This document shows positions 44,491 through 53,381 of a stretch of 64,000 nt of DNA, piece after piece. The stretch covers positions 1-64,000 of the forward strand of contig JAITGC010000026.1 of the NCBI GenBank assembly GCA_031280915.1. The letters run 5' to 3'. The position numbers and the translations under genes were made by a program. The first letter of the stretch is position 1. Every line of letters starts with the position of its first letter. Source of the DNA: Desulfovibrio sp. (GTDB taxonomy: Bacteria > Desulfobacterota > Desulfovibrionia > Desulfovibrionales > Desulfovibrionaceae). The notes below the pieces were generated by a model. That model was not told the DNA's origin. It searched no databases and saw only the letters and a program-made list of their open reading frames with translations.

Positions 44491-46274
44491 TGAACCCGGA
44501 ATATTCGCAATTTTTACGGATCCGGCACGGGCGGGAGAGATTGCGCCTTGCCTTGGCGCTGGCTTTGCTCTTTGCATTTATGGCTCCAGCGACGGTCAGA
44601 GCCGAATGGCAGGTGGATGAAGCCCGTTTTCACATTTCCGCCCATAAGGATATCGCCTGCGCGGATTGCCATGAGGCCGTGACAGGGGCGAAACGTCATC
44701 CCGAGCCGGATGCCGTGAACAATGCCGCTTCGTCCGCATTCAGCCTGGAACAGTGCCTGACCTGTCACGAGAGCGTGCAAGCGGCTCTGGACAAGACCGG
44801 AACGCACGGAGGCCAGCCCCTGCAAACCGGGAAAGATTATACGAACTGTGTGACCTGCCACAATCCGCATACCGTTATGCTCAAGTCGAATATACCGCCT
44901 TCTTTCGACGAAAAACGGCCGGTGCGAGAGCAGTGCAATGTTTGTCACGAAGGCAAAACGGCCCTGCCGGCTCTGTCCAAAGACGACGAAAGCTGTATGA
45001 GTTGCCACCGGAAGGCGACAGGCCCCGCGGCTGAGCGTCTCTGTTTCTCTTGCCATTACGCGGAGAACAAAATGGAGGAGTTGCGCGGCCGCACGGGCGT
45101 TCTGGATGAAGCAGCCGTAAAATCAGCCACGCACCGGGAGGTGGCTTGCGCGGAATGCCATAAAAAATCAGTGGAATTTCCCCACAACAAGCAGCAGCGT
45201 GTCGCCTGCGTGCAATGCCATGTCCCGCATGGAGAATCTCAAGCCCATGATGCGCACATCGGCGTGGAATGCGAAAGCTGCCATCTGGCCGGGGTAACGC
45301 CGCGACGAAAGGTTACAAGTGACGGACGTGGCGCGGGTATAAGCTTTATTGTGAACAAGGAGCCGCTGCTGGTCCATAACATGCGTCCCGGCGGGGGTGA
45401 CGCGTCCTGCGTCCGCTGCCACTTCGCAGGCAATACGTTCGGCGCGGCGGCGGCGGCGCTGCCCGCAAAAAGTATCCTGTGCATGGGCTGTCATGCGGCG
45501 ACCTTTACCGTTGGCGATGCGTCCACTTTTCCCTTCTTGTTGTTTTTCTGCGGCGCCATGTTGGTGATGGGCATGTTCTGGCTGACAAAAACAAGTTTTG
45601 GAGGGGGGGGGCACACGCAATCAACGGCCTCGCCGTCGGGACGGTTCACAAGAGTGCTGACGACCGTTTTTCTCGACATTTTGCTGCAGCGTGGCCTGTA
45701 TCGCGAAGACAGGGAACGGTGGGGAATACATGCTCTCATATTCTTTCCTTTCCTCTTCCGCTTCCTTTGGGGCATGACCGCTTTGCTCGCCTCTTTGTGG
45801 ATGCCGGAGCAGCCTTTGCCTTGGTTGTTGATAAACAAAAACGCCCCTCTTGGAGGACTGCTGTTCGACGTGAGCGGCCTTGCCCTGTTGGCCGGGCTTA
45901 TCCTTGCGGCGCGCCACTGGCTGCGCCATCCCCGCATGGCGTCCGGAGCGGTTTTGAATTTGCCTCGCCGCGACTGGGCGGCGCTGGTTTTGCTGGGCGG
46001 CATAACGTCCGCTGGTTTTGTGCTGGAGGGCATGCGTATTGCCATGACCGGAATGCCCGACGGCGCGGGATGGTCTTTTGTGGGGTATATGCTGGCGCTG
46101 CCTCTGCACGCCCTGATTACCGAGCAATCCCTTACTGGAGCCTATGTCTGGGTCTGGTACGTTCACGCTTTGCTGACGGGCCTCACCGTTGCCTATATCC
46201 CCTTCAGTCAATTGCGTCATATCATAACATCGCCGCTGTATATGATATTCAATGCCCTGGGCAAAGAAAAATAA
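44487..46274 (+). CDS. 11-haem cytochrome c fused to a NarI-like membrane domain
   Basis: A 595-residue protein. An N-terminal signal or anchor (LALALALLFAFMAPATVRA) is followed by a periplasmic region with eleven CxxCH motifs (CADCH, CLTCH, CVTCH, CNVCH, CMSCH, CFSCH, CAECH, CVQCH, CESCH, CVRCH, CMGCH) to about residue 335. The rest has about five to six membrane helices with histidines (HALIFF, LHALIT, HALLTG) like the di-haem b quinone subunit NarI/DsrM. It should move electrons between quinone and periplasmic haems. The start overlaps the LipBA stop as ATGATG, so it is coupled to lipoate genes, and a lipoyl carrier and an HdrD-like protein follow. Confidence 0.85.
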   Translation: MMNPEYSQFLRIRHGRERLRLALALALLFAFMAPATVRAEWQVDEARFHISAHKDIACADCHEAVTGAKRHPEPDAVNNAASSAFSLEQCLTCHESVQAALDKTGTHGGQPLQTGKDYTNCVTCHNPHTVMLKSNIPPSFDEKRPVREQCNVCHEGKTALPALSKDDESCMSCHRKATGPAAERLCFSCHYAENKMEELRGRTGVLDEAAVKSATHREVACAECHKKSVEFPHNKQQRVACVQCHVPHGESQAHDAHIGVECESCHLAGVTPRRKVTSDGRGAGISFIVNKEPLLVHNMRPGGGDASCVRCHFAGNTFGAAAAALPAKSILCMGCHAATFTVGDASTFPFLLFFCGAMLVMGMFWLTKTSFGGGGHTQSTASPSGRFTRVLTTVFLDILLQRGLYREDRERWGIHALIFFPFLFRFLWGMTALLASLWMPEQPLPWLLINKNAPLGGLLFDVSGLALLAGLILAARHWLRHPRMASGAVLNLPRRDWAALVLLGGITSAGFVLEGMRIAMTGMPDGAGWSFVGYMLALPLHALITEQSLTGAYVWVWYVHALLTGLTVAYIPFSQLRHIITSPLYMIFNALGKEK

Positions 46275-46338
46275 CCCGGCACGACGCGCCGCTCCCGGTG
46301 CTGTCAGGTCATAACAAAACGTACAACATGGAGTTTTT

Positions 46339-46764
46339 ATGGAGATCGCTGGCTACAACATTCCTGAGGAATTATACTACGATGAACACCATTTTTGGTT
46401 TCGCGTGGAAGGCGATGAACTGGTCATGGGCATGGATGAGTTCGCCGAAAAACTGGCCGGGCAGATTGTTTTCGTGCAGCTGCCTTTTGAAGGAAAAAAT
46501 GTAAGCGCCGGGAAAAAATTCGCAAAAGTTGAGTCCGGCAAATGGCTCGGCACTGTCTACAGTCCTGTGGATGGGGTTATTGCCGCGGTCAATCAGGAAC
46601 TGGAATCCAATCCATCCCTTATAAATCAGGACTGCTACGGAGCCGGCTGGATGTACAGGCTGCGCCCCGGCGATATGGGTTCGCTCGGCAAGCTTGTCCA
46701 CGGAGGCCGTGACGTTCTTGAACCCTGGCTGACCGAGGATATCAAGAAATTCAAGAAGGATTGA
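46339..46764 (+). CDS. GcvH-like lipoyl carrier protein
   Basis: A 141-residue protein of GcvH fold. The lipoyl attachment is Lys68 in VESGKWLGTVYSP, against VESVKAASDVYAP in glycine-cleavage H proteins. The flanks GQIVFVQLP, SPVDGVIAAVNQEL, NPSLINQDCYGAGW are all H-protein-like. No glycine-cleavage P or T genes are nearby. Instead it sits between a cytochrome-NarI fusion and an HdrD-like protein, with its own ligase and LipS/LipT-like genes. This resembles the lipoate-binding proteins of sulfur-oxidising sHdr clusters. Its last codons lie 4 bases before the next gene. Role as an electron or sulfur/carbon carrier is inferred. Confidence 0.85.
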   Translation: MEIAGYNIPEELYYDEHHFWFRVEGDELVMGMDEFAEKLAGQIVFVQLPFEGKNVSAGKKFAKVESGKWLGTVYSPVDGVIAAVNQELESNPSLINQDCYGAGWMYRLRPGDMGSLGKLVHGGRDVLEPWLTEDIKKFKKD

Positions 46765-46768
46765 CAGT

Positions 46769-47953
46769 ATGACCGCATTCAATCCAAGACAGCGGCTGGC
46801 GTTGGACGCCTGCACGTCCTGCGGGCAATGTGTGGACGTGTGCCCGGCGGTGTCGGTCACGAAAGACGGCAATCTTTCGGCCTTGGTGCGTATGCGGGGG
46901 CTTAAGGACATTTTGCACAGCCGCTGCGTCGTCACCCGTTTTTTCAGGAACATGCTGGGCAAAAAAGAAATTCCGGATGAATATCTGAAAAAATTCGGCG
47001 AGTCGGTGTACCGTTGTTCCTTGTGCGGCAACTGTCAGGAAGTTTGCCCTGTGGGGCTGCGACTCAGCGGGCTTTGGCTCTCCCTGCGTGAAGATATTGC
47101 CCGATCGGGCCACGCCCCAGAAAAAATCGCCATGATTAACGACAATCTTGACAGCAGCCACAACGTCTTTGACGAAGATAACGACGAGCGCGCCGACTGG
47201 GTGGATGATATGCGCGACCCGCCTGACGACGCCTTGAAGGAGAGCGCCGAGGTGGTGTTTTTCACGGGTTGCGTCGGCGCTTATTTTCCTCTGGCTCAAA
47301 AGATCCCGCAGGCCATGCTGGTCATCCTGGAGTCGGCGGGAGTGAGCTATTCCCTGCTCGGCAAGGATGAATGGTGCTGCGGCTTCCCGCTGCTCGGCGC
47401 CGGCTTGCCGGGAAATCTCCAGTCCTTCATTGATCATAACGTTGCCGCTGTGCGCGCCCGAGGCGCGCGCAGCGTGATTTTTACCTGTCCGTCGTGCCGT
47501 CAGATATGGCATGAGGCGTATCCTCCCGAATTCAAGATGTTCCATGCATCGGAGTTCGTTCTCGATTTGCTTCAGCAAGGGCGGCTCACCCTGACGAAAG
47601 CGCCCTATTCCACAGTAACCTATCACGACCCGTGTGATCTGGGGCGCGGCGGGCGCGTGTTTGACGCGCCACGCGAAATTTTACGCGCCATTCCCGGCCT
47701 TACGCTGAAGGAAATGGGGCACAATCGCGAACATTGTCTGTGCTGCGGCGGAGGGGGCAATCTGGAGATGATAGACCCCGAGCTTTCCACCATGATGGCC
47801 AAACGCAAGGTGGAGGAAGCCATGCTTACGGGCGCCCAGGCCATCGTCACCTCTTGCCAGCAATGCGTACGTACCATGACCACATATGCGCGCCGCAACA
47901 AAGTGGAAATTGACGTGCTGGATGTGATGCAATTGGTGGAAAAGGCCATGTAG
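46769..47953 (+). CDS. HdrD-like iron-sulfur protein with two 4Fe-4S sites and two CCG domains
   Basis: A 394-residue cytoplasmic protein. The N-terminal part has two ferredoxin-type motifs, CTSCGQCVDVCP near residue 15 and CSLCGNCQEVCP near 80. Two CCG domains follow: FTGCVG then WCCGFP then CPSC, and HDPCDLGR then LCCGGGG then CQQC. In heterodisulfide reductases such CCG domains bind the unusual double-cubane or non-cubane clusters that split a disulfide. It could therefore exchange electrons with the disulfide of the lipoyl carrier encoded 4 bases upstream and with the NarI-like cytochrome. GlpC/LldE-like oxidoreductase subunits are the alternative reading. Confidence 0.87.
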   Translation: MTAFNPRQRLALDACTSCGQCVDVCPAVSVTKDGNLSALVRMRGLKDILHSRCVVTRFFRNMLGKKEIPDEYLKKFGESVYRCSLCGNCQEVCPVGLRLSGLWLSLREDIARSGHAPEKIAMINDNLDSSHNVFDEDNDERADWVDDMRDPPDDALKESAEVVFFTGCVGAYFPLAQKIPQAMLVILESAGVSYSLLGKDEWCCGFPLLGAGLPGNLQSFIDHNVAAVRARGARSVIFTCPSCRQIWHEAYPPEFKMFHASEFVLDLLQQGRLTLTKAPYSTVTYHDPCDLGRGGRVFDAPREILRAIPGLTLKEMGHNREHCLCCGGGGNLEMIDPELSTMMAKRKVEEAMLTGAQAIVTSCQQCVRTMTTYARRNKVEIDVLDVMQLVEKAM

Positions 47954-48020
47954 TGAAGAATATTTCGATGACGGTAAGGCGGCGTACATAAAAAGTTGAG
48001 CAAAAGTACGGGAAAGCACT

Positions 48021-49094
48021 ATGCGAACGTGGCGTCTGTTCGATCCGCAAGCTATAACGAGCGCGGAAAACATGGCTCTGGATGAAGTGTTGCTGGAGTT
48101 GCGCGGCCAGGGCAAAGGGAGAAACACGCTGCGTTTTCTGCAATTTGAACCTCGCACGGCGCTTGTGGGTTTTCATCAGTCAATACAGGAAGAACTCAAT
48201 ATTCCGTACTGTCTGGAGCATGGCATTGACGTGAATCGGCGTATTACGGGCGGCGGCGCGCTCCTTTTTGACGAAAGTCAGATCGGTTGGGAAATAGTAT
48301 GCGAGAAAACTTTTTTTGAAGCGCATCTTCCCACCGAGGCTCTGTTCAGGCGGCTTTGCGAGCCGGTGGCGGCCGCTCTGAGGAGTATGGGCGTAGATGC
48401 TCATTTCCGGCCACGTAACGACATAGAGGTGGCGGGCCGCAAAATTTCCGGCACAGGCGGCACGGATTCCGAAGATGCCTTTCTTTTTCAGGGCACACTG
48501 CTCACGGATTTTGATGTGGAAACAATGTTGTCCTGTTTGCGTGTGCCCCTGGAAAAGCTCAAAACCAGGGAAATTGAATCCATGAGGGAACGTGTCACCT
48601 GTCTTGCCTGGGAAATGGGCCGTATCCCGTCCGGTGAGGAAGTTAAAGAGGCTTTGGCGCGTTCTTTTGAGGAATATTTCGACATTCGCCTGGAGGCTGG
48701 CGGTCTGACGCAAGAGGAGGAAGCCCTGCTTGATGAACGGCTGCCCTATTTCAGGTCACAGGCATGGGTGGACATGGTGCGCCCGGACCACGAACGCTCC
48801 GAGGCCGTGCGGGCCGTCTACAAGTCGCCTGCCGGCCTTATCCGGATGACGCTGGTTGTCAACGCGGCCAAAAGGATACTCAAACAAATCTACATCACAG
48901 GAGATTTTTTGGCCTTTCCCTCGCGCGCCCTGTTTGATCTTGAAGCGGCTTTGCGCGGCAAAGCCTTGAAGCCGGAACTGCTCAGCGGCATCGTGGAAGA
49001 TTTTTTCGCGGCGGGAAAGATTGTCATACACGGCATGGGCGCCGAAGACATGTGCAAACCGTTGTCGGACGCTCTGAACGGGATTGCGTTATGA
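48021..49094 (+). CDS. lipoate-protein ligase with C-terminal accessory domain (sLpl(AB)-like)
   Basis: A 357-residue ligase. The lipoyl-AMP loop RRITGGGALLFD (72-84) and catalytic Lys141 in GRKISGTGG are both present. Beyond about residue 265 lies an accessory domain of the LplB/Lip_prot_lig_C type. In the alternative lipoate assembly pathway known from sHdr-type sulfur oxidisers, such ligases attach octanoate to a dedicated carrier before LipS1/LipS2 insert sulfur. The three following genes fit that pathway. The next ATG overlaps its stop codon. Confidence 0.87.
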   Translation: MRTWRLFDPQAITSAENMALDEVLLELRGQGKGRNTLRFLQFEPRTALVGFHQSIQEELNIPYCLEHGIDVNRRITGGGALLFDESQIGWEIVCEKTFFEAHLPTEALFRRLCEPVAAALRSMGVDAHFRPRNDIEVAGRKISGTGGTDSEDAFLFQGTLLTDFDVETMLSCLRVPLEKLKTREIESMRERVTCLAWEMGRIPSGEEVKEALARSFEEYFDIRLEAGGLTQEEEALLDERLPYFRSQAWVDMVRPDHERSEAVRAVYKSPAGLIRMTLVVNAAKRILKQIYITGDFLAFPSRALFDLEAALRGKALKPELLSGIVEDFFAAGKIVIHGMGAEDMCKPLSDALNGIAL

Positions 49095-50146
49095 CAGAAC
49101 TTGTCTGCGAGATCGCGGTGATAGGGGCCGGTCCCGCCGGTTCAAGCGCCGCCCGCGCGGCGGCGGCCTCCGGAGCCGATGTGCTGTTGCTGGAGCGTCG
49201 CAGCGAGATAGGCGTACCCGTCCGGTGCGCTGAATTTATTCCGGCGCCCCTGGTCGGCATGGTTCCAAAGGGCGATTTTATTGTTCAGCCCATCAAGGGT
49301 ATGCGAACTTTCCTCAATGGGGAGCAGATACAGCATCTGGACGCCCCCGGTTTCACCATATGCCGGGATCGTTTTGACAAGTTGCTGGCCGCTGACGCTG
49401 TGGCGGCCGGAGCACGGCTGCTTACGGGCGTCTTTGTCGCGGGGCGCGACGGAGCGACGTTGAAAGCCTGCCGGGAGGATGAGCGCATTTCCGTGCGTGC
49501 GGCTGTCGTCATTGGAGCCGATGGCCCGCATTCGCGCGTTGCCCGCTGGATGAACTCAATCAACAGCCGTTGTCTGCCGGCCGTGCAGATGGGGGTTGAT
49601 CTGACGCGGCCTTTGGAGGAGACGGAATTTTATTTCTGTGAAGATATCCCCGGAGGGTACGGCTGGCTTTTCCCCAAGGGCAGGCGGGCCAATGTGGGTG
49701 TGGGCATGACCGCGCGCAAGCCTTCCGTATTGTATGCGGCCATTGACAACCTGCTCCATCTGCTCAGTTCACAGGGGAAAATTTTCAGTGTTTCCCGTTC
49801 TCTCACGGGGGGGGGATGGGTACCGGCTGTGGCTCCCCGTTCCATTGTGCGTGACAACATGCTTCTGACGGGCGATGCCGCCGGCTATACCCACCCCATC
49901 ACCGGGGGAGGGGTTTTCCAGGCGGTTGTGGGCGGCGGCATGGCCGGCAACTGGGCCGCCCGCGCTCTCCAGGCTGGGAATATCAAGTTGTTGCGGGCTT
50001 ATGAGGAGGAGTGGAACGACTATTACGGCGATACCCTGGCCCATGCCTTTCAGCGGCGGCAATTGCTGGAAGAGCATGCCGGACCGTTGCATGACATCAT
50101 TGAACGCTGCTGGATCGGTTTCAAGGACTATTATGCAGAATCTTGA
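49091..50146 (+). CDS. lipT: geranylgeranyl-reductase-type FAD protein (LipT-like)
   Basis: A 351-residue flavoprotein. The FAD loop AVIGAGPAGSSAARAAAASG is at residues 8-27, followed by PVRCAEF with a cysteine, the mid motif VIGADGPHSRVARW, and GDAAGYTHPITGGG, all typical of the GGR family. There are no isoprenoid genes nearby. In known lipoate-assembly clusters a GGR-like flavoprotein, LipT, sits with sLpl(AB) and LipS1/LipS2 and may feed them electrons. The ATG at 49091 overlaps the ligase stop, so the longer frame is not needed. Confidence 0.82.
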   Translation: MTELVCEIAVIGAGPAGSSAARAAAASGADVLLLERRSEIGVPVRCAEFIPAPLVGMVPKGDFIVQPIKGMRTFLNGEQIQHLDAPGFTICRDRFDKLLAADAVAAGARLLTGVFVAGRDGATLKACREDERISVRAAVVIGADGPHSRVARWMNSINSRCLPAVQMGVDLTRPLEETEFYFCEDIPGGYGWLFPKGRRANVGVGMTARKPSVLYAAIDNLLHLLSSQGKIFSVSRSLTGGGWVPAVAPRSIVRDNMLLTGDAAGYTHPITGGGVFQAVVGGGMAGNWAARALQAGNIKLLRAYEEEWNDYYGDTLAHAFQRRQLLEEHAGPLHDIIERCWIGFKDYYAES

Positions 50147-51122
50147 ACAACTATTGCGCAATGCGCGAGAAATTTCGTGGAGCGTTTTCGGCAAACGCAT
50201 CCGTTTTTATCTGCCGGGCATGTTCTGTTGCAATGACGTTTCAGGCCGCTACCCGGCGGTTTCCATCACTGGCAGCCAGTGTCTTCAGGACTGCGAACAC
50301 TGCAAGGGCACACTGCTGCGTAATATGCTCCCGGCGGAGACCCCGCAATCCCTCATCGAAAGGGGGCTTGCCCTGGCGAAAGCGGGCAACAGGGGAATGC
50401 TCGTCAGCGGCGGGTGCAATCCACAGGGAAATTTGCCGTGGGATGCCTTTTTTCCGGCCTTACGTTTCCTTAAGGATCGCACATCCCTGCATATTTCCGT
50501 GCACAGCGGCTTTATCAATGCCGATACGGCCAGAGGATTCAAAGAAGCGGGTTTGGACGAGGTGCTGCTTGACGTTGTGGGCAGCGATGAAACCTACCGT
50601 CAGGTTTTTCATGTGAGCGACGGCCTCGCCCGCTTGCGTCAAACCATTGATGCCCTTGTCTCTGCCGATCTTTCCGTTGTTCCGCATCTTGTCTGCGGTC
50701 TGCACTTCGGGCGGATTAAAGGCGAGGAAGCAGCGTTGGAAATGTTGATTTCCCTGCGGCCCCGGCTTCTTGTGACGCTTTCGCTTATGGGTTTGCCCGG
50801 TACTCCGATGCAGAACACAGCGCCGCCCCCCGAAGATGTAATCAGGATATTGTGCCTGGCCCGGCTGCGATTGCCGCAAACGGAAATCAGCCTTGGCTGC
50901 GCCCGTCCTCGCGGCGGTCGGCTTTTGGAAACTCTCGCCGTTGACGCTGGCGTCAATCGGATGGTGCTGCCTTCGGAAGAGGCTCTGCGGCGCGCGAAAT
51001 ACTATGGTCTTGCGGTGGAATACCGCAAAACCTGTTGTTCCGTGGGAGACAGCCCGACGGACGCGCCCTGGATGAACGACGATATGACCAACGACGATAT
51101 AATGATGGAGGCCTGCTTATGA
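50133..51122 (+). CDS. radical SAM protein, LipS-type lipoyl synthase subunit
   Basis: A 329-residue radical SAM protein. Cluster motif CLQDCEHC (CX3CX2C), as in LipA-like and biotin-synthase-like enzymes, lies near residue 50, followed by LVSGGCNPQGNLPWD with another cysteine. Conserved cysteines continue in HLVCG, ISLGCARPRGG and KTCCSVG and could bind an auxiliary cluster that donates sulfur. The start at 50133 overlaps the previous gene by 14 bases; the next gene overlaps its stop as ATGA. With its neighbour it probably makes the LipS1/LipS2 pair; I cannot say which is which. Confidence 0.8.
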   Translation: MQNLEQLLRNAREISWSVFGKRIRFYLPGMFCCNDVSGRYPAVSITGSQCLQDCEHCKGTLLRNMLPAETPQSLIERGLALAKAGNRGMLVSGGCNPQGNLPWDAFFPALRFLKDRTSLHISVHSGFINADTARGFKEAGLDEVLLDVVGSDETYRQVFHVSDGLARLRQTIDALVSADLSVVPHLVCGLHFGRIKGEEAALEMLISLRPRLLVTLSLMGLPGTPMQNTAPPPEDVIRILCLARLRLPQTEISLGCARPRGGRLLETLAVDAGVNRMVLPSEEALRRAKYYGLAVEYRKTCCSVGDSPTDAPWMNDDMTNDDIMMEACL

Positions 51123-52168
51123 ACCGCGCGCGCACGGAAAGTCCGGAATTTTTGCGAATGAGCCTTGCGGCCGCAATGACGCTGGGCTTTGCTCCGGGAG
51201 CGTTTTATCGTGGCGCATGCCTGCATTGTGTGAATCTGCTTTTGACATATGCTTCCGGTTGCGCGGCAAAGTGCGCGTATTGCGGTTTGTCCGGAAGCCG
51301 CAAGCCGGCGCCGGAGCAGGACAGCTTTATACGCGTTCCCTGGCCCACCATTTCGTTGAATGACATTGTGGCGGCCATCGCCAAACGTAAGGGCCAGGTT
51401 GCGCGTATCTGCATTTCCATGCTGACCAACAGCCGGGCCGCGCGTGACACGGAGATCGTCTGCCGCCGCCTGCGGGAAGCGCTGCCGGATATTCCGGTTT
51501 CCCTGCTTATCTCTCCCACAGTGGCGCATCGGGAAGACCTGGTGGCCTTCCGCGAGGCGGGCGCCGATAAAATCGGCGTCGCCGTCGATCTTGCGACGCC
51601 GGAACTCTTTGATCGCTACCGGGGATCCGGCGTGGGCGGCCCGCACAAGTGGGATGTATACTGGGAATGTCTTGCCCAGGCCCTGGAAATTTTCGGTTCC
51701 GGGAATGCTGGTTCACATTTTATCGTCGGCATGGGCGAAACGGAACATGAGATGTGCGATGCCATGCAACGCGTGAGCGGCATGGGCGGCAAGACGCACC
51801 TTTTTTCGTTTTTTCCCGAACACGCCTCGGCCCTTGAAGATCGTCGAAGCCCGCCTGTGGCGCAATACCGCCGCATCCAAATGGCTCGTTACCTGATTGA
51901 TGAGGGAATGGCGCACGTTTCGAACTTTGCCTTTGCCGCATCCGGAAAAATAACTGATTTTGGCATTGACCAACGGCTGCTGGAGCGCATTACAGAAAGC
52001 GGAGAGCCGTTTCGCACCAGCGGTTGCACCGGACGCGACGGCGAAGTGGCCTGCAATCGTCCCTATGCCAATTCGCGTCCGGGGCCGAGAATACGCAACT
52101 ATCCCTTTCCGCCGGATGCCTCGGATATCGTCCGCATCCAACTGCAGATGGGGCTCGCGTCTCCTTGA
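51119..52168 (+). CDS. radical SAM protein, second LipS-type lipoyl synthase subunit
   Basis: A 349-residue radical SAM protein. Cluster motif CAAKCAYC (CX3CX2C) is near residue 48. The C-terminal part holds SGCTGRDGEVACNRPYANSRPG, a cysteine-containing tail that may bind an auxiliary iron-sulfur cluster. Other features are GADKIGVAVDLATPELFDRYRG and HFIVGMGETEHEM, resembling lipoyl and biotin synthase barrels. The ATG at 51119 overlaps the preceding stop codon. In the described pathway LipS1 and LipS2 each insert one sulfur atom. Confidence 0.8.
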   Translation: MNRARTESPEFLRMSLAAAMTLGFAPGAFYRGACLHCVNLLLTYASGCAAKCAYCGLSGSRKPAPEQDSFIRVPWPTISLNDIVAAIAKRKGQVARICISMLTNSRAARDTEIVCRRLREALPDIPVSLLISPTVAHREDLVAFREAGADKIGVAVDLATPELFDRYRGSGVGGPHKWDVYWECLAQALEIFGSGNAGSHFIVGMGETEHEMCDAMQRVSGMGGKTHLFSFFPEHASALEDRRSPPVAQYRRIQMARYLIDEGMAHVSNFAFAASGKITDFGIDQRLLERITESGEPFRTSGCTGRDGEVACNRPYANSRPGPRIRNYPFPPDASDIVRIQLQMGLASP

Positions 52169-52243
52169 TTTGATCAGGGAACGTCATCATATGTGTATGG
52201 AACAGGTGTGACAAATTTTTATTACCCGTGGGAGGGAAGTGCC

Positions 52244-53161
52244 ATGATGCTGAAGCGAAAAATTTGTTTGCCGCTGGTGTGTTTCTGTTGTCTTCTGTTT
52301 GCCGGCACAGATGCCTTTGCGGGCGGAGGACACTACGGCATCGGCGGAGAAGGGTATCAAATGGCCGTTACGCCGCGAGAAGGCAGTATCTACAAGATGT
52401 ACAACGTCTGGTATGAGGCCAATGCGGTCAAAAACAAATCCGGCGGAAACGTCCGAGGGGATACGTACGTCGCCCAATACGTCAATTTTGAGCGTATTGT
52501 TCTCCGTACCCCTGTGGAGCTTTTCGGGGCGGATTGGTTTTTTAATGCCGCTCTGCCTTTCACCTACACCAAAATGTCGAAAGATCTGGCCGGCCGCAGT
52601 AATGAGAGAAGCATCTTCGCCATCGGCGATCCCGCCGTGTCGGCGATACTGGCATGGCACGGAGAGCAGTGGCAGGCCAATTTTGAGGCGCTTGCCTACT
52701 TTCCCATAGGGGCATACGACGAAGAACGGGCCTGGCTGCCCGGCAAGGGCTTTTTCTCCCTCGTGCCGACAGTCTCTTTCGCCTATTATTTCGATGAGGC
52801 GAAGACCATCAACTTCTCCGCCATCGCCAGGTATGAGTACAACACGTATAATCCGTATACCGGAGTTCGCCCCGGCTCCAACATCAGCCTTGAGTACAGC
52901 CTGGGCAAAACCTTTGAAAACGGCATTGATCTCGCCATCACCGGCGCGAATTCCAGGCAGGTGTCAGAGGATGTTGGAAGCCGCCGGTATCTTGAGGGAA
53001 GATATGACGACCTCAGGTCAATCAACATGATCGGCCCGGAAATCGGCTATACGTTCAAGGACCTTGGCGTGAACGTCAATCTGCGTGTTCTGTTTGAGTA
53101 CGAAAACCGCCATGCGCCGCAGGGCTACATGGGCGTTTTGAGTTTGGTCAAGGTGTTTTAG
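52244..53161 (+). CDS. outer-membrane beta-barrel protein of the phenol-MetA family
   Basis: A 305-residue protein with a signal peptide (KICLPLVCFCCLLFAGTDAFA) and a beta-barrel of alternating aromatic and polar strands, for example GADWFFNAALPFTYTKM, GDPAVSAILAW and FEALAYFPIGAYDEERA. It ends in aromatic KVF, as outer-membrane proteins do. It resembles the transporter family named after MetA of phenol degradation. The ATG at 52244 follows GGAGGG. It is the last gene of the lipoyl cluster and could bring in a substrate for it, such as an organosulfur compound; that is only inferred from context. Confidence 0.75.
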   Translation: MMLKRKICLPLVCFCCLLFAGTDAFAGGGHYGIGGEGYQMAVTPREGSIYKMYNVWYEANAVKNKSGGNVRGDTYVAQYVNFERIVLRTPVELFGADWFFNAALPFTYTKMSKDLAGRSNERSIFAIGDPAVSAILAWHGEQWQANFEALAYFPIGAYDEERAWLPGKGFFSLVPTVSFAYYFDEAKTINFSAIARYEYNTYNPYTGVRPGSNISLEYSLGKTFENGIDLAITGANSRQVSEDVGSRRYLEGRYDDLRSINMIGPEIGYTFKDLGVNVNLRVLFEYENRHAPQGYMGVLSLVKVF

Positions 53162-53183
53162 GGTAAATTAACATTGAAAATGT

Positions 53184-53231
53184 ATAATCCGCCTGTGAGG
53201 ATTTGCAAGCAAATCCTCACAGGCGGATTAT
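53184..53231. repeat. 21-bp perfect palindrome with 6-base loop
   Basis: 53184-53204 is exactly complementary to 53211-53231, with loop GCAAGC that can extend pairing by one further base pair. It starts 22 bases after the outer-membrane gene and probably ends the lipoyl operon, but there is no U-tract. A perfect stem of this length is much longer than a usual terminator and could be a mobile-element scar or protein-binding site. Confidence 0.65.
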
Positions 53232-53381
53232 CGCAAGACGAATTGACTCGGCCGTCAAGCGACAATTCCATTTCAACGTGGAACTGAATGTCTGGGCGTC
53301 ATGTTTCAATAGAGTTGTTCATCCTCCCTCAAGAGGGTAAAGCTGAAGTTGCCGCACAACAGCAAAGCGAGCGAGGGAGAG

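Noticed and set aside
46339-46764. The GcvH-like gene as part of a glycine-cleavage system
   Set aside because: No P, T or related gene is near it, and the attachment motif and neighbours differ from those of glycine cleavage.
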